DNA from: Hemileia vastatrix
Taxonomy: Eukaryota; Basidiomycota; Pucciniomycetes; Pucciniales; Zaghouaniaceae
Direction: 5' to 3'
Length of the DNA: 64,000 nucleotides
Assembly (NCBI GenBank): GCA_030280995.1
Contig: JASXTE010000004.1
Span: 16,457,501-16,521,500 of the forward strand
This document shows positions 11,782-22,006 of this stretch, piece after piece. A program made the translations under genes and the position numbers. The first letter of the stretch is position 1, and the number at the start of each line of letters is the position of its first letter. The notes under the pieces were generated by a model. It had not been told where the DNA came from. It ran no database searches and was given only the letters and a program-made list of their open reading frames with translations.

Positions 11782-12398
11782 GACTTGGAGCTGGAAAATG
11801 GACGGGACGGGCAGTTCTTTTCTCAGAGTCTCATTGAAAAATTTCAATCCATCATGAAAGGTGTGGTTCTACCAAGTGGTTTAGCTAAAATTCCTCAAAA
11901 TCTTGGTGAAGACAGACATGGATGGCTCACTGCATATCAATGGTACACGCTATTTTCCTACGTAATACCTCTAGTTATCTTGGAGCTTTTTATAAACAAT
12001 GTCAAGAAGCTGCGACCAGGGTCAAACCGATTACAATTTCTTTAAAATACAGGTCATTTGGTTATGTGTACACATATTTTATGTTCAAGAAGTCTTGATA
12101 TAGATTTAATCAACAGATTTGAAATCCAATATGAAAAGTATAGCATTTCAGTAAAAAAGCTCTTCCCTGACTGTAAAGTAAAGCCCAATCACCATTTTTC
12201 ACTTCACCTGCCTGAGCAAATGAAAACTTGAGGGCCTTTAACTGTGATTTCTGAGTTTCCAGGTGAGAGGCTTATTGGTTTTTTTTCAAAAAATCAACAC
12301 TAACAACAAAGCAGGTGAGAACTATAAACACAATTTGAGTTTTTTTATTAACTATTGATCAAAGTGGTATTTGTGAAATAGATAAGATAAACATTACA

Positions 12399-13043
12399 AT
12401 GATGAGGCGAGGTTGTGAACTACAAAGGCTGATGGTGAAAAAGGAATATCAGGATATGAAAAATGGGAAAAAGAAAATTGGTCAAAATAGAAAAGCTAGA
12501 GAAATCAACTTACCTGATGATGTTTACAACATTTTGTGGGACTTTATCAAAAAGGAAGATAAAAATGTTCAACACCGACACAAAATTCCTCTTCCTGTGG
12601 ACTCAAAAGTGTTCTTAGGATTTGCATCACCAATCCAAAATTTATCCTATGGCGATCTCTTCCTATCTGTCACAAAACCCAACAACTGCATATTTTGGAA
12701 AGATGAATTGTGTAACGTTCAGTATGGTTTGATTGAAAAAATTTATGAATTCAGAGATCATTTGAAGAATTTACAAAAAGTCCTATTTGTTTTTCCAATC
12801 ACAAATATATACCCAAAAAAATTAAATGTCCCATCCTCAGCATTTCGATACCTCTTATACCTTCACAAAGTAGTTGTAGGGCAAATAAATTATAAAAAGA
12901 AGGTAATTGTCAAGCCTTCCAATGTGACATGTGTAGCAGCATATAAGTTTTTGCAAAAAAAAACCTTTTCTATTTCTCTTAATGGAATCATCCTCATGCC
13001 CCACAATCATTCTCATCTCCTTGATATCTCTAATATTGATTGA
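12399..13043 (+). CDS. element F transposase C-terminal exon or separate ORF
   Basis: A 214-codon frame follows directly after the G-E-R-L-I-G-F-F block, separated by a short AT-rich stretch (about 12300-12390) that could be an intron (GTGAGAAC at 12315). It is Lys-rich at the start and then moderately hydrophobic, with no motif I recognise. Position and strand suggest it is the 3' exon of the transposase. Fungal CACTA transposases do extend beyond this block, which supports that reading. An independent gene is less likely. Confidence 0.5.
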   Translation: MMRRGCELQRLMVKKEYQDMKNGKKKIGQNRKAREINLPDDVYNILWDFIKKEDKNVQHRHKIPLPVDSKVFLGFASPIQNLSYGDLFLSVTKPNNCIFWKDELCNVQYGLIEKIYEFRDHLKNLQKVLFVFPITNIYPKKLNVPSSAFRYLLYLHKVVVGQINYKKKVIVKPSNVTCVAAYKFLQKKTFSISLNGIILMPHNHSHLLDISNID

Positions 13044-13651
13044 TTATATCTTAATCTCTTTTCAAGATATTTTTGTTTTTCTTTTTCACTATCTTACTTA
13101 CTTATCAATGTTTTCACATATCTTCACTTGTTAATTTTCATGTAATTGCTGTGCTAAAAGTCAAATAGTATGTTTTCTCAAGTGTTGTAATTAAGTAATT
13201 TTATTAAAAATTTATTAAATAGTATGAAAATGCAGAATATATATGAAATAATGCTTGCACAGTTCATTTGTTATCAGCTGTTTGTGGCAAAAATGTTTGT
13301 ATTCTTCAAAAGCAAACTGGAAATGATTTATTAGTGTCACCCGAATCAAGTGAGTGGTGGAAGGTTTTGTCACAAAAGGCATGATACTTGATGTTATGCA
13401 TGTAATTTTACCTGGACATCTCACAAAACACTCGAGGTTCTATATTTTCACCTGAATTTTGTGAAACAATGGTCCAATATTTATTGTCTATATAACTCAT
13501 ATGCTTTTCTAAGCCATTGTATAAATAATTTTGATCTCTAGAGAAAAAAACAATAAAATTATCATTTCACCATCAATAAATCAATAAATCTCATTATCAA
13601 AGAGTAAAATGTGCAATAAATATGAAAAATTTCACATCATTAGCATTAGCA
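13044..13651. other. non-coding space between the two convergent element F genes
   Basis: AT-rich with no supported gene. It holds the 3' ends of both genes; an AATAAA-like signal on the plus strand (AATAAATC near 13575) may serve for polyadenylation. Confidence 0.5.
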
Positions 13652-15661
13652 TCAAAAGTTTCCCTGCTCGACTCCTTCCATTTTATCATCATCACCTTCG
13701 ATTTCCTCTTCCTCCTCCTCTTCATAATCCCCTTCTTCCCCTTGCCCATCTACATAATCAGGATCATTAGCCTCTTTGTCTTCCTCCTCCTCCTCAAGTG
13801 CACTCCTCTTTTTAGCATTCTGGCCAAAATGCTGATCATTTTTGGTAGGTTTTTTCTGAGTAACATATACGTAACTTTCATCGTCATATAACTTTCCAGC
13901 GTCCCCTTCTTCAAAGGCATCATCAGATTCATCTTTTTCTCGTTCTTCAGTATGTATAGGATGACACTCCTCTTGTTCATCTGAAGAATCTTCCTGTTCT
14001 GAGTCACTTAATAATCCGTATGCACCAGCATGGAAATGCCAGAACTTTGATGTGAATTTTGATTCGCAGTCTTTTTCATCAGGGTGAGTTTGGCCTTTAG
14101 GCAAAAGTGAGTCATTGGCATTTGGAAGAAATGAAACTTTACCAGTGTCGACAATTGTTTGTTGTTGAGCTGGGGTAAGTTTCAAAAACCATTGGGGGTC
14201 ATAAAAATCAAATGGAAGTCGCTTTGGGGCCACTTTAAAAGTTGATTCAATCGTGTTCTTAGGTAATTGACGAATCCTTTGACGAGAGGTTGGGTCTTGC
14301 TCACTAGCTTGAATCATTTTTATATCTAAACGGCGAATGAAACGACTAGCATTTTTGGAGCAATAGGGCAATGTTTTGATAAGAAAATACCCTTTTTCTT
14401 CAATGAATTCATCATCACTATGGGCTGTGACTTGATCTAGTATTTTCATGTATTGTTTCGGAAATTTATTTTGCTTTCCAAACTCAACTGTAAAGATTAT
14501 ATTAATTTCAAAATTAAAAAATGAGTATACTGAGACACTTACTCGCTCTCTGTTCTTCTGAATTCTTCGCCTATATGAATCTTTCACATTTTTCCCTGCC
14601 TCCTTCTTCTCCTTCTTGAATCTGATAAGCATTAAATAATGCACAAAGTGATTGTATGCTTGAATTAGCAATGGCATGTTTTCAAGATATTTTGGATTAA
14701 TGTTGAGAAACATGTAAGCTTTTGAAGCAGCAATCTCGCGAAAGGTCGTTATTTCAGATATTCGACAAGCAGCATTGTACAATGATGAAGGGTCCTCTTC
14801 AAGGTTTGGACACCAAATTCGTATACCTAAGCGCGTTAAGAGTCCTTTGGCATATTTGACAAAGTTATCATATACATATACTAAGGAGCGGCCAATTTTC
14901 ACACTACCAGACTTCACATGATCAAGTGTCGTAACTTCTTTTATGGGAACGAGGGCAGGTGATGAGTTTAGCTTTACGACCTGTTTAATTTGATCTTCAT
15001 CTGAGAATTGAGAATAAAAAAATTCCAGTTCAGCTGGTTGGGGTGCTGTAGGGACAGAATCTTGCTTCAATAGCCCCCAAAGGATCTTGATATGTATGAA
15101 CATTGCATTCTGAAAAAAAAAGAGTTAAATTACTGTACATATACAAAATATTTCAAAAAATAGCACCTTAGTCGTAGCAAAATCTGGCAGGAAGTCACCG
15201 GTTTGTTGTTGGGCAGGGTTACGTTGGGGGGATGGGATGGGAGGAGCTTCAGAGATTTTTTTGACTTGCTTTACTGGCTTTTCCGGGCTTCTTGAACTTT
15301 CATAGCCAGTTGGAGGTGGTGCAGATGCAGCACAAACATTCCTTGTAGCTGAAACTGACGGTTTTGATGAGCTGGAGGGTGTGGGACCATCATTTGCTTT
15401 TTTTGCAGGTGGATTGCCGACTGAACTATTAGCATGTGCTTTTTTCTTTGATGGGAGAGAATTTTGAGCTGAATCACTTCTGTCCATTGATTCAAGGGAA
15501 TGCAACTTGTCAGCTAATTTGCCAATGATGCTGTCATACTTTGATTCTTGTTGATGAGCGAAATCCTTGAGAAAAGCTTGAAATTGTGCTGCTTGTGCAG
15601 CTAAAGCTTGTGAAACTTCATGTGCAGGATTAGCACCTTCAACATCCCTGCTCATGTCCAT
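13652..15661 (-). CDS. element F accessory protein, spliced, acidic C-terminus, function unknown
   Basis: The ATG at 15661 opens exon 1 (to 15167, 165 codons, Ser/Pro/Lys-rich and disordered-looking). A 57-nt intron (15166-15110; GT donor, T-run, CAG acceptor) joins in frame to exon 2 (15109-13652), which reads N-A-M-F-I-H-I-K-I-L-W-G. The middle is mixed alpha/beta-like. The C-terminus is extremely acidic (long Asp/Glu runs near 13690-13800 and 13900-14000). A second intron-like segment (14542-14488, GTAAGT...TTTACAG) is 55 nt, so removing it would break the frame: it is either retained or accompanied by an indel. The gene converges on the transposase, as the second gene does in many two-gene CACTA elements. 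I do not recognise a domain; a DNA-binding helper is only a guess. Confidence 0.65.
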
Positions 15662-16689
15662 TTACCATAAAACAATCAAAAATAAGCAAAAGAATAACAT
15701 ATACAATATTTAGCATTCACAAAGCAAGCAGACTAAAAAAATTAATAAATGCAATGACAAAAAAATCAAATGAAAGCTCACGAATAACAAGATTCAAAGA
15801 GATTTTCTGGACAGGGAAGAGTGGTGCCTCAAAAAAGAATGGCAAAGTATTTAAAGAAAATCAGTATAGAAAAAATGATAATGGTATAAAATTACGTACC
15901 AAAAGAGCTGTTGAATACTAAATTTTCCACATGTCTATGATATGTATTATAATCAATTCATTCCAAGGCAAGAAAAAAAGGATCGATCAGTTTCATACTT
16001 TTAATTGTAAGAAAAGAATAGAGAAAGAAAGAAAGAACGAATGAATGAAAGGAATAAAAGGAAGTCAAAAAAGAAGAAGTTTTGTCTGAGAAAAAATAAA
16101 ATGAAAAGAGCAAAAGGGAAACATGAAAGATATAAAGAGAGAGAAAGAGAAATAGAAGAAACTAGAAATTAGAAAATAAAGAAAGATGAGGAAGAAATGC
16201 ATGAGGAAGTACAAAAAAAAACATGAATACAGCAAAGTCAAAAAAGTTTGCGGAAATTTTGATGAAAAAATCTAAGTTTCTTTCAAAAAAAAAGGATTTG
16301 CCTATTCAAAAGGGTTGGAGATTAGTTGGGGGTACTGCCTTTGGAATAGACCAAACATTTTCTGGTGAGAGCAACTTTGATTTTTTTGTTAAAATTTCCG
16401 CAAGCATATGTGACTTGGCTGTATAATTGAATAATGAGAAGAAACAAGATATACAAAAGATGATGGGAAAAAATAGAGTGAACAAACGTGTCTTCAGATG
16501 ACAAGAAATGAGGAAGATAGAGGAATTCTAAGCAAAATGGAAAATAAAGGAATGAAAGGAACATTATCAGTTACTAGGACACGTGCCTGAAATAATCACA
16601 ACCAGCAAGTTAATTAGCTGCTTCTGATTTAATTCAGCTTTGTTTCTCAACTCAAGTAACGTTAAGGAAGGGGTTCAGCTTGATATTTC
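15662..16689. other. element F non-coding right arm
   Basis: Purine-rich on the plus strand (AAGAAAGAAAGAACGAATG-like runs at 16020-16200). No supported gene; the 67-codon frame at 16223-16426 has no known motif. Probably the promoter side of the minus-strand accessory gene plus subterminal DNA. Confidence 0.5.
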
Positions 16690-16854
16690 AGGATAGTCTA
16701 TAACCAATTGTCGCATACATCCTGTAAGTTGTTGCAGAGTCCCTGACAATTGTCGCATCTGTGAATGGTGCCATCTATGCATGAGCTGTCGGAAATCTGC
16801 AAGTTACGACTGGACATAGCACACAGTGTATAAGACAGATGCTTCCCTGTTGTG
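16690..16854 (-). repeat. element F right terminus with subterminal repeats
   Basis: This mirrors the left end. ATTGTCGCAT occurs twice (about 16708 and 16747), with GCTGTCGG and TTACGACTGG further in, then the inverted terminal repeat CTTCCCTGTTGTG ending at 16854. These are inferred transposase-binding repeats. Confidence 0.7.
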
Positions 16855-16857
16855 TTA

Positions 16858-18211
16858 AATCTATTGATTTTTTTGATTTTACATTATCCACTGATGGTTT
16901 AGTCATGGACGACAAAAAAGTTCAAAAGGTCCTGGAATGGCCTGAGCCCAAATCCATTAAATCCCTCCAAGGATTTTTGGGTTTTGCAAATTTCTATAGA
17001 AGATTTATTAAAGATTACTCTAAAACTATTTCCAATCTTACTTCTCTTCTTAGAAAAGATATTCCTTTTGTTTTTACTTCTACAGCACAAAAGGAATTCG
17101 AAGCATTGAAGACGGCGTTCACCACAGCTCCAATTCTTCAACACTTTGATCCTACTGCTTCAACAATAGTCGAGACAGATGCAAGCAATTATGCTATCGC
17201 AGGGATCATTTCTCAATTGAATCCGGAAACAAAACTGTTTCATCCTGTTGCTTTTGAGTCACGCAAACTCATTGCAGCAGAGTTTAATTATGAAATTCAT
17301 GACAAAGAGCTTTTAGCTATTATTCACTGTCTTAAAAAATGGTGTTCTTTTCTTCTCAGCCTAGATTGTCCTTTTCAAATTTTAACAGACCATAATGCTT
17401 TGAAATACTTTATTTCTTCCAAAGTGTTAACCAGGCGTCAAGCCAGGTGGGCTGAATTTCTGTCTGAATTTCCCTTTTCTATTTCCTATCGCCCAGGTAA
17501 GAACTGCATTGTCCCAGATATCTTGTCACGTTGGGACAACGTTTACCCACAGCGGGGGGACGCATTTTCTGACAAAAATCCAGCAAATGTGAAATCAATC
17601 TTCAACCAATCAATGTTAACGACTCATCAACTTAATTCAATGACATTTCAATCGTTTCAAAATCCACTATCCAACATCCTTGAAGCTCAGTCGAAGGACG
17701 ATTATTGTTTAGGGTTAAAAGGCAAAATACTCTCGAAGCAAGGGGCCAAAAGATTTAGTATTGAATCAGGTCTATTAGACTTCGAAGGTAGAGTAGTCAT
17801 ACCCGACAACAATGAGATAAAATTATGGATTTTCAACAGTCGACATGATTCTCCATTAGCTGGTCATTTTGGTGTTGATAAAACCTACCAGTTAATAGCG
17901 AGGGATTTTTTCTGGCCAGGTATGACCAGGGAAATCAAGGCCTATATAAAAGCTTGTTACGAATGTAATAGGAATAAGGCTCCCCGTCACCGGAAGTATG
18001 AGTTGCTTCAACCACTTCCTATTCCCTCTAAACCTTGGGAATCTTTATCGATGGATTTTATTTCTCAACTTCCTCTTTCCAATAATTTTTATGCTATATT
18101 AGTAATAGTAGATAGATTCTCAAAAATGTCTATTTTCATTAAAACCACTACTACTGCTACAGCAGAAGATCTGTCAAAATTGTTTCTAGAATATGTATTT
18201 TCCAAACACGG
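16858..18211 (+). pseudogene. element D pol, second part (RNase H and integrase N-terminal half)
   Basis: This resumes D pol after element F. It is open from 16858 and contains the connection region, RNase H (T-D-A-S-N-Y-A-I-A-G near 17175; T-D-H-N-A-L-K-Y near 17390), the integrase HHCC zinc site (H-D-S-P-L-A-G-H-F then C-Y-E-C-N near 17845-17970) and the first catalytic Asp in M-D-F-I-S-Q-L near 18050. It ends where element C is inserted (18211), between the first and second catalytic Asp codons, and continues at 40464. The segment carries no stop itself but cannot be expressed intact. Confidence 0.9.
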
Positions 18212-19304
18212 TGTGGTCTTCCAACATTGGCAGGGGCCTTTGTTGTGTGATTTGGCGCTGTTTGTGCATGTCTTAATTGACATCTGTTAAGGAATTTGGT
18301 ATTTTTCTGGTTTTATCCCGTGGATATTGGGTCTGCGGGTATGCGGGTACTATCATTGGATAGCCCTGGTTTTTCTCTATATTTTATGTCTTGAAGACAT
18401 TTTTCATATTCTGAGTTTTAAGGGGTCATTTCCTCATTTTTCATTTATAAAAGATTGCTGTTTAATTTTGTTTTTTGTGTTTTACAGGCTAACCTTAAGT
18501 CTTAGGGTTAAGTGCTTAGTACCATTGGATAGAGCTAATTTTTCTCTATATTTCATGTCTCAATGTTGTTATAGTGAAATTCCGTGTTTTAAAGGTTTTA
18601 GTAGTTGTAGCTAATTTTTCTAAGTAGATTAGTGGTTTTTATTGGTTTTCTGGCTTCAGTGAGGCCGGGCCGCTTCAGGCGGCATCTCCGACGTTGGGCG
18701 GCCCGCCCGCCTCTGTTTTAGGAGGTTGGGGAGAGCTCCAGGAGGGTTTTTTATGCAATTTGGCAGGTACAGGCACCAGATTGGTGGGTGCGCATGGGCT
18801 CTTAGTTAGTGGTCTGTGTGTACATAGTGAATAAGACAGTTTGGGGCAACCTTAATCATCATACAACCATCCGGAGATGATCTCATTGTTCCTCACTCAG
18901 TTTTCACTGTTTTCTGGCCACAATTGGCTGTGTTTGTTGCAAGTGAGTTCTTCATTTAACTTAACTTTGGAAACTGTTTTCTCTGTTATAGTCTTGCAAG
19001 CTAGAGCAAGTATTCTTGCTGTCTCTGGTGTGGATTTGAAGCCTACATCAAGTATCTTTGCTGTCTCTGGTGTGGACTTTGTTCTAAATTTCAGTTCTTT
19101 GGTCTGGTAGTCTATCTGGGGACTACTTTCTTGGCTCATCAAGCAGTCAAGTGTGTTAAAAAGGGGCTTTAGCAAAACAGGAACCAACTTACTTTAGCAA
19201 GTAAATCTCACTCTATTTTTCTAAAGGGACAGGGGATTTTCTCTCTGGTTTTTCTCTAACTCCCTTGGTCAAGGCCGATAGCTAGTACTATAGGATTGTC
19301 TACA
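18212..19304 (+). repeat. element C 5' LTR
   Basis: 1,093 bp, starting TGTGGTC and ending GTCTACA. It matches 39371-40463 without indels but with about 30 substitutions counted by eye (near 2.5-3 percent). A GC-rich patch (about 18660-18715, GGCCGGGCCGC...GCGGCCCGCCCGCC) contrasts with the AT-rich rest. Open frames inside it recur in the 3' LTR and are not treated as genes. Confidence 0.95.
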
Positions 19305-19308
19305 TTTC

Positions 19309-19325
19309 TGGCGCCCAACGTGGGG
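19309..19325 (+). other. element C primer-binding site, tRNA-Lys type
   Basis: TGGCGCCCAACGTGGGG lies four bases after the LTR. The leading TGG complements the universal CCA end of tRNA. The whole string equals the tRNA-Lys (1,2) primer site known from foamy viruses. Whether the host tRNA-Lys fits needs the tRNA sequence. Confidence 0.85.
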
Positions 19326-19395
19326 TTGAACTTGCTAGTTCTTTGGAATCTCTTTTTCCTTTGGTTGGCTCCTATTGGTGTTTTGGACTGGAGGA

Positions 19396-21777
19396 ATGAC
19401 TTCTGGTTCTGCTATTCCTGTGGTGACTGTCAGTGGGGGGGATGGTCCTCCTTCTGTGATGGTTAGGGAATGTGTGAGGATTAAAACTTGGGATGGTACC
19501 AAGTTTAATGGGGAGGATGTCAAGTGGTTTCTAGAGAAGTATGAAACTTCTGCTGGAGTTGATGGTGCTTCCTACCTGGACATGGTGAAGCAGATTATCT
19601 TCTTCATTGGTGATAGGTCAGTGGAGAAGGAGATTGTGGCCATGTCTGGCTACAAGAAGAGGGATTGGAAATTGTTGTGTAGGGAGATGGTGGATAGATG
19701 GGGTGTCAGGTTCACTATGGTGGATCTGAACAAGGTTGTCAGTGAATGGAAATCTTATGGTGGTGTTGGTAACTTGCATAGTTACAGGAAGTTTCTGCTA
19801 CAGTTTGATCCTGTGGTGGAATATTTGGTGGAAGTGGAGGAGCTGGCACATGAAAATGCTGCCAAGGATGTTTTTTGGTCTGCCCTGGCTAGAGATGTCA
19901 GGATGGATGTGTTGAAGGAGTTGTCAAGAAAGGAATTGATGAAGACTCTTTCTAATGGGGACCAGAAGTTGCCTGCCTTGGATAAGGTGAAGGAGGCTGT
20001 TGAGGCCCATTTGAAGTTATTGGCTGTGGACACCTATCAGGAGGGGTGTGCCAAGTATGTCAGCAAAGTCAGTGAGGCTTTGGCTGAAGAGGAAGTTAGG
20101 GAGAAGAAGGAGGAAAAAAATTTGGTGCAGGTTCCCAAACAGGAGAGGGACCCAATGGTGGAGCAGTTGGCTGATCTGACAAAACAGCTGCACATTTTTG
20201 TCCAGGAGGCCAAGAGGGTTAATAAGGCACCTTCTCAGCCAAGAGATTTTGAAAGGAGGGCTGGTAGGAGTGATCCTTGGGTTTGCTCTTATTGCAGTAG
20301 GAGGGGGCACAGGTCCAATGATTGTTGGGCACTGAACAGAGATGTGTCTGAAGTAAAAGTGGAGTTTGATGGCAGGGTTTTTAAGCTCCCTGACCATTCT
20401 TTTGTGAAGCCCAGTGAGGGGAAGGCTCCTGTTGATTTGGTCAGGAGAAGGGGTGGTCTCAATCAAAGGAGGCCAAGGTTTGAGGAGATTCCTGATCAGG
20501 GGAAGTCTTCTGTTAAGGTAGATGAGGAAATCAAGGGAAAGGGGAAGGAGGTCAATAAGGTCTCTTTTTCTACTTCCTTTGGTGGTTTGGAGTTGTATTC
20601 TTGTGGTGGACAGTCAAGTGGTGAATGCTTGGCTGGTGTTTATTATGTGGAAGCAGGGAAGGTGGGTAGGCCTAAGAGCAGTTCTCAGACCCAACCAAAG
20701 CCAAATGCTTCAAAGGGTGATCCTAAGCTGAGTGCAGCTAGGAAAAGGTACAGCAAAGAGGAGCTGTACAAGATGCAGAAGGGTATGGCTGACATAGGCC
20801 CCCCTAGTTTTGGTGCATTGGACCTGAATGGTGAGCCAATGCCAATGGAGGTGGATTCTGACTCTGAGGAGGATGTCCCTTTGGCTTCATTGCCAAAGCC
20901 TGTTGGAGTCAGAGGTTCTGGTGAGGGATCTGGTTTGGTTTTTGTTAATGGTAAATCTGTTGGTGGTGCTGGTCCTCAAGAATCTTCTAGGACCAAGGTG
21001 GTGAAGCAAAGAGCTCACTTTGAGAGGCCAGTAGTGTCTGGTCAAGTTAATGTTATGGACTCTGTCCTGGAAAGGATGAACCAGGGTCAGGTTTCCCTAT
21101 CTTATGGGGAATTTTATGCTATCAGTCCAGGGTTGGCTGATAGGCAGAAGAAGTTGTTGACCAGAAGAAGGGTTTCTTCTGGTGAGGTAGAATATATTTG
21201 TGATTCTGCTGAAAAGTTTGGTGAGGGGTTGGAAACTCATTTTTCTGCTCCTCTGGGATATGTCAATGTCACTCTGAATGGCAGGGAGGCAAGGGCATTG
21301 GTGGATTCAGGTTCTCAGATAAACCTGATTTCTTTGTTTGAGGCAACTCATATGGGCCTCCCCATAAAAACTGGTATTGGTGGGAATTTGAGAGGGATCG
21401 GTGGCCATGTCACTGAATTGGTTGGAACTTCAGAGTTTGTGAAGTTAGATGTTGGAGGAGCCTCAGGGAAGATTCATTTTTACATTGCTAAAGGTAATGT
21501 AAAAGCAGTTTTGGGTGGGCCATTCTTGATGGATTTTCAGGGAAGAATAGGTTATCAATTTGATTTGGGAATCAGTTTGGAGTTGACTGGTGAAGACGAA
21601 AGGAGGCTTCACATGAGGTTATCATCCCCTGGAGAGGATGGTTGGGAGACTAGGCCTGGTTTATCTTCAATGTGCCAGTGCATTGACTGCTGCAGGAGAA
21701 GGAAGGAAGTGGGTGCTGCCTCTGGTTTTCTGGAGTGCGGTTCAGGCTCTATTGAGAGTCTGTCTTTTTTAGAGTAA
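19396..21777 (+). CDS. element C Gag-protease polyprotein (793 codons)
   Basis: The first ATG in frame is at 19396 (M-T-S-G-S-A-I-P). An N-terminal helical Gag region (about residues 20-280) is followed by a classical zinc knuckle C-S-Y-C-S-R-R-G-H-R-S-N-D-C (C297, C300, H305, C310; CX2CX4HX4C), a long disordered linker, and an aspartic protease with A-L-V-D-S-G-S-Q-I-N-L (D637) and a later flap-like G-G-P-F-L-M-D-F. A Cys cluster C-Q-C-I-D-C-C lies near the C-terminus. The frame is fully open, unlike pol. Pol lies in the +1 frame about 200 bases on, so it probably needs frameshifting or a separate route. The protein would form particles and cleave itself. Confidence 0.85.
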   Translation: MTSGSAIPVVTVSGGDGPPSVMVRECVRIKTWDGTKFNGEDVKWFLEKYETSAGVDGASYLDMVKQIIFFIGDRSVEKEIVAMSGYKKRDWKLLCREMVDRWGVRFTMVDLNKVVSEWKSYGGVGNLHSYRKFLLQFDPVVEYLVEVEELAHENAAKDVFWSALARDVRMDVLKELSRKELMKTLSNGDQKLPALDKVKEAVEAHLKLLAVDTYQEGCAKYVSKVSEALAEEEVREKKEEKNLVQVPKQERDPMVEQLADLTKQLHIFVQEAKRVNKAPSQPRDFERRAGRSDPWVCSYCSRRGHRSNDCWALNRDVSEVKVEFDGRVFKLPDHSFVKPSEGKAPVDLVRRRGGLNQRRPRFEEIPDQGKSSVKVDEEIKGKGKEVNKVSFSTSFGGLELYSCGGQSSGECLAGVYYVEAGKVGRPKSSSQTQPKPNASKGDPKLSAARKRYSKEELYKMQKGMADIGPPSFGALDLNGEPMPMEVDSDSEEDVPLASLPKPVGVRGSGEGSGLVFVNGKSVGGAGPQESSRTKVVKQRAHFERPVVSGQVNVMDSVLERMNQGQVSLSYGEFYAISPGLADRQKKLLTRRRVSSGEVEYICDSAEKFGEGLETHFSAPLGYVNVTLNGREARALVDSGSQINLISLFEATHMGLPIKTGIGGNLRGIGGHVTELVGTSEFVKLDVGGASGKIHFYIAKGNVKAVLGGPFLMDFQGRIGYQFDLGISLELTGEDERRLHMRLSSPGEDGWETRPGLSSMCQCIDCCRRRKEVGAASGFLECGSGSIESLSFLE

Positions 21778-22006
21778 TGAGGGATGATCACCTAGTGCTA
21801 CAACCTCTCCCCAAGATGAGGAAATCCCAGGTTGTAGTAGGTCAGCTCCCTTGGAGATATACCAAGTGGATTTTCAACTTTCTCTTTTTAATGTTTCTCT
21901 TCTCTGCAAGTATTCATCAAGTTTTTTATCAAGTCTCTGTTCTATCTAAAGATTCTTAATTATTTTTAATTCAAGTTCAAAGAAGAAGATTGGTTATATA
22001 TCTTTA

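Larger units (their letters stand above)
10041..12297 (+). pseudogene. element F transposase (CACTA/Tnp-like), spliced, disabled by a stop
   Basis: The transposase would cut and rejoin the CACTA ends. Exon 1 (ATG 10041 to 10299) begins with a Cys-rich stretch (C-Q-C-S-E-C and four residues later C). A 70-nt intron (10300-10369) joins in frame to exon 2. Exon 2 carries blocks typical of fungal CACTA transposases: A-S-H-S-A-T-Q-F-C-T-W-C near 11310 and Y-W-D-P-T-Q-H-V-V-L-G-V-I-H-N-W-F near 11500. A Ser/Asp/Glu tract follows (about 11700-11790). The frame ends at 12045, but after a likely short intron closing near 12051 the coding sense continues (P-N-H-H-F-S-L-H-L-P-E-Q then K-T-stop-G-P-L near 12230, a Trp to TGA change) to G-E-R-L-I-G-F-F near 12270. 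Superfamily assignment is firm; catalytic residues were not identified individually. Confidence 0.8.
9739..16854 (+). mobile_element. element F: CACTA (EnSpm-type) DNA transposon, 7,116 bp
   Basis: The left end is CACTACAGGGAAAG. The right end, read as reverse complement, is CACAACAGGGAAG. The 3-bp duplication TTA flanks it (9736-9738 and 16855-16857), and the uninterrupted copy E reads across the site. CACTA ends plus a 3-bp TSD define the superfamily. It carries a transposase gene on the plus strand and a convergent accessory gene on the minus strand. A stop in the transposase suggests it is no longer autonomous. It sits in the RT region of D. Confidence 0.93.

Noticed and set aside
14488..14542. 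GTAAGT...TTTACAG segment as a second intron of the element F accessory gene
   Set aside because: It is 55 nt long, and removing it shifts the downstream frame into early stops. Left unresolved rather than called.
18327..18614. ORFs in the element C LTRs (also 18877-19110, 39486-39773, 40036-40269)
   Set aside because: Present twice only because they are in LTRs. Composition is Phe/Leu-rich and there is no supporting motif.
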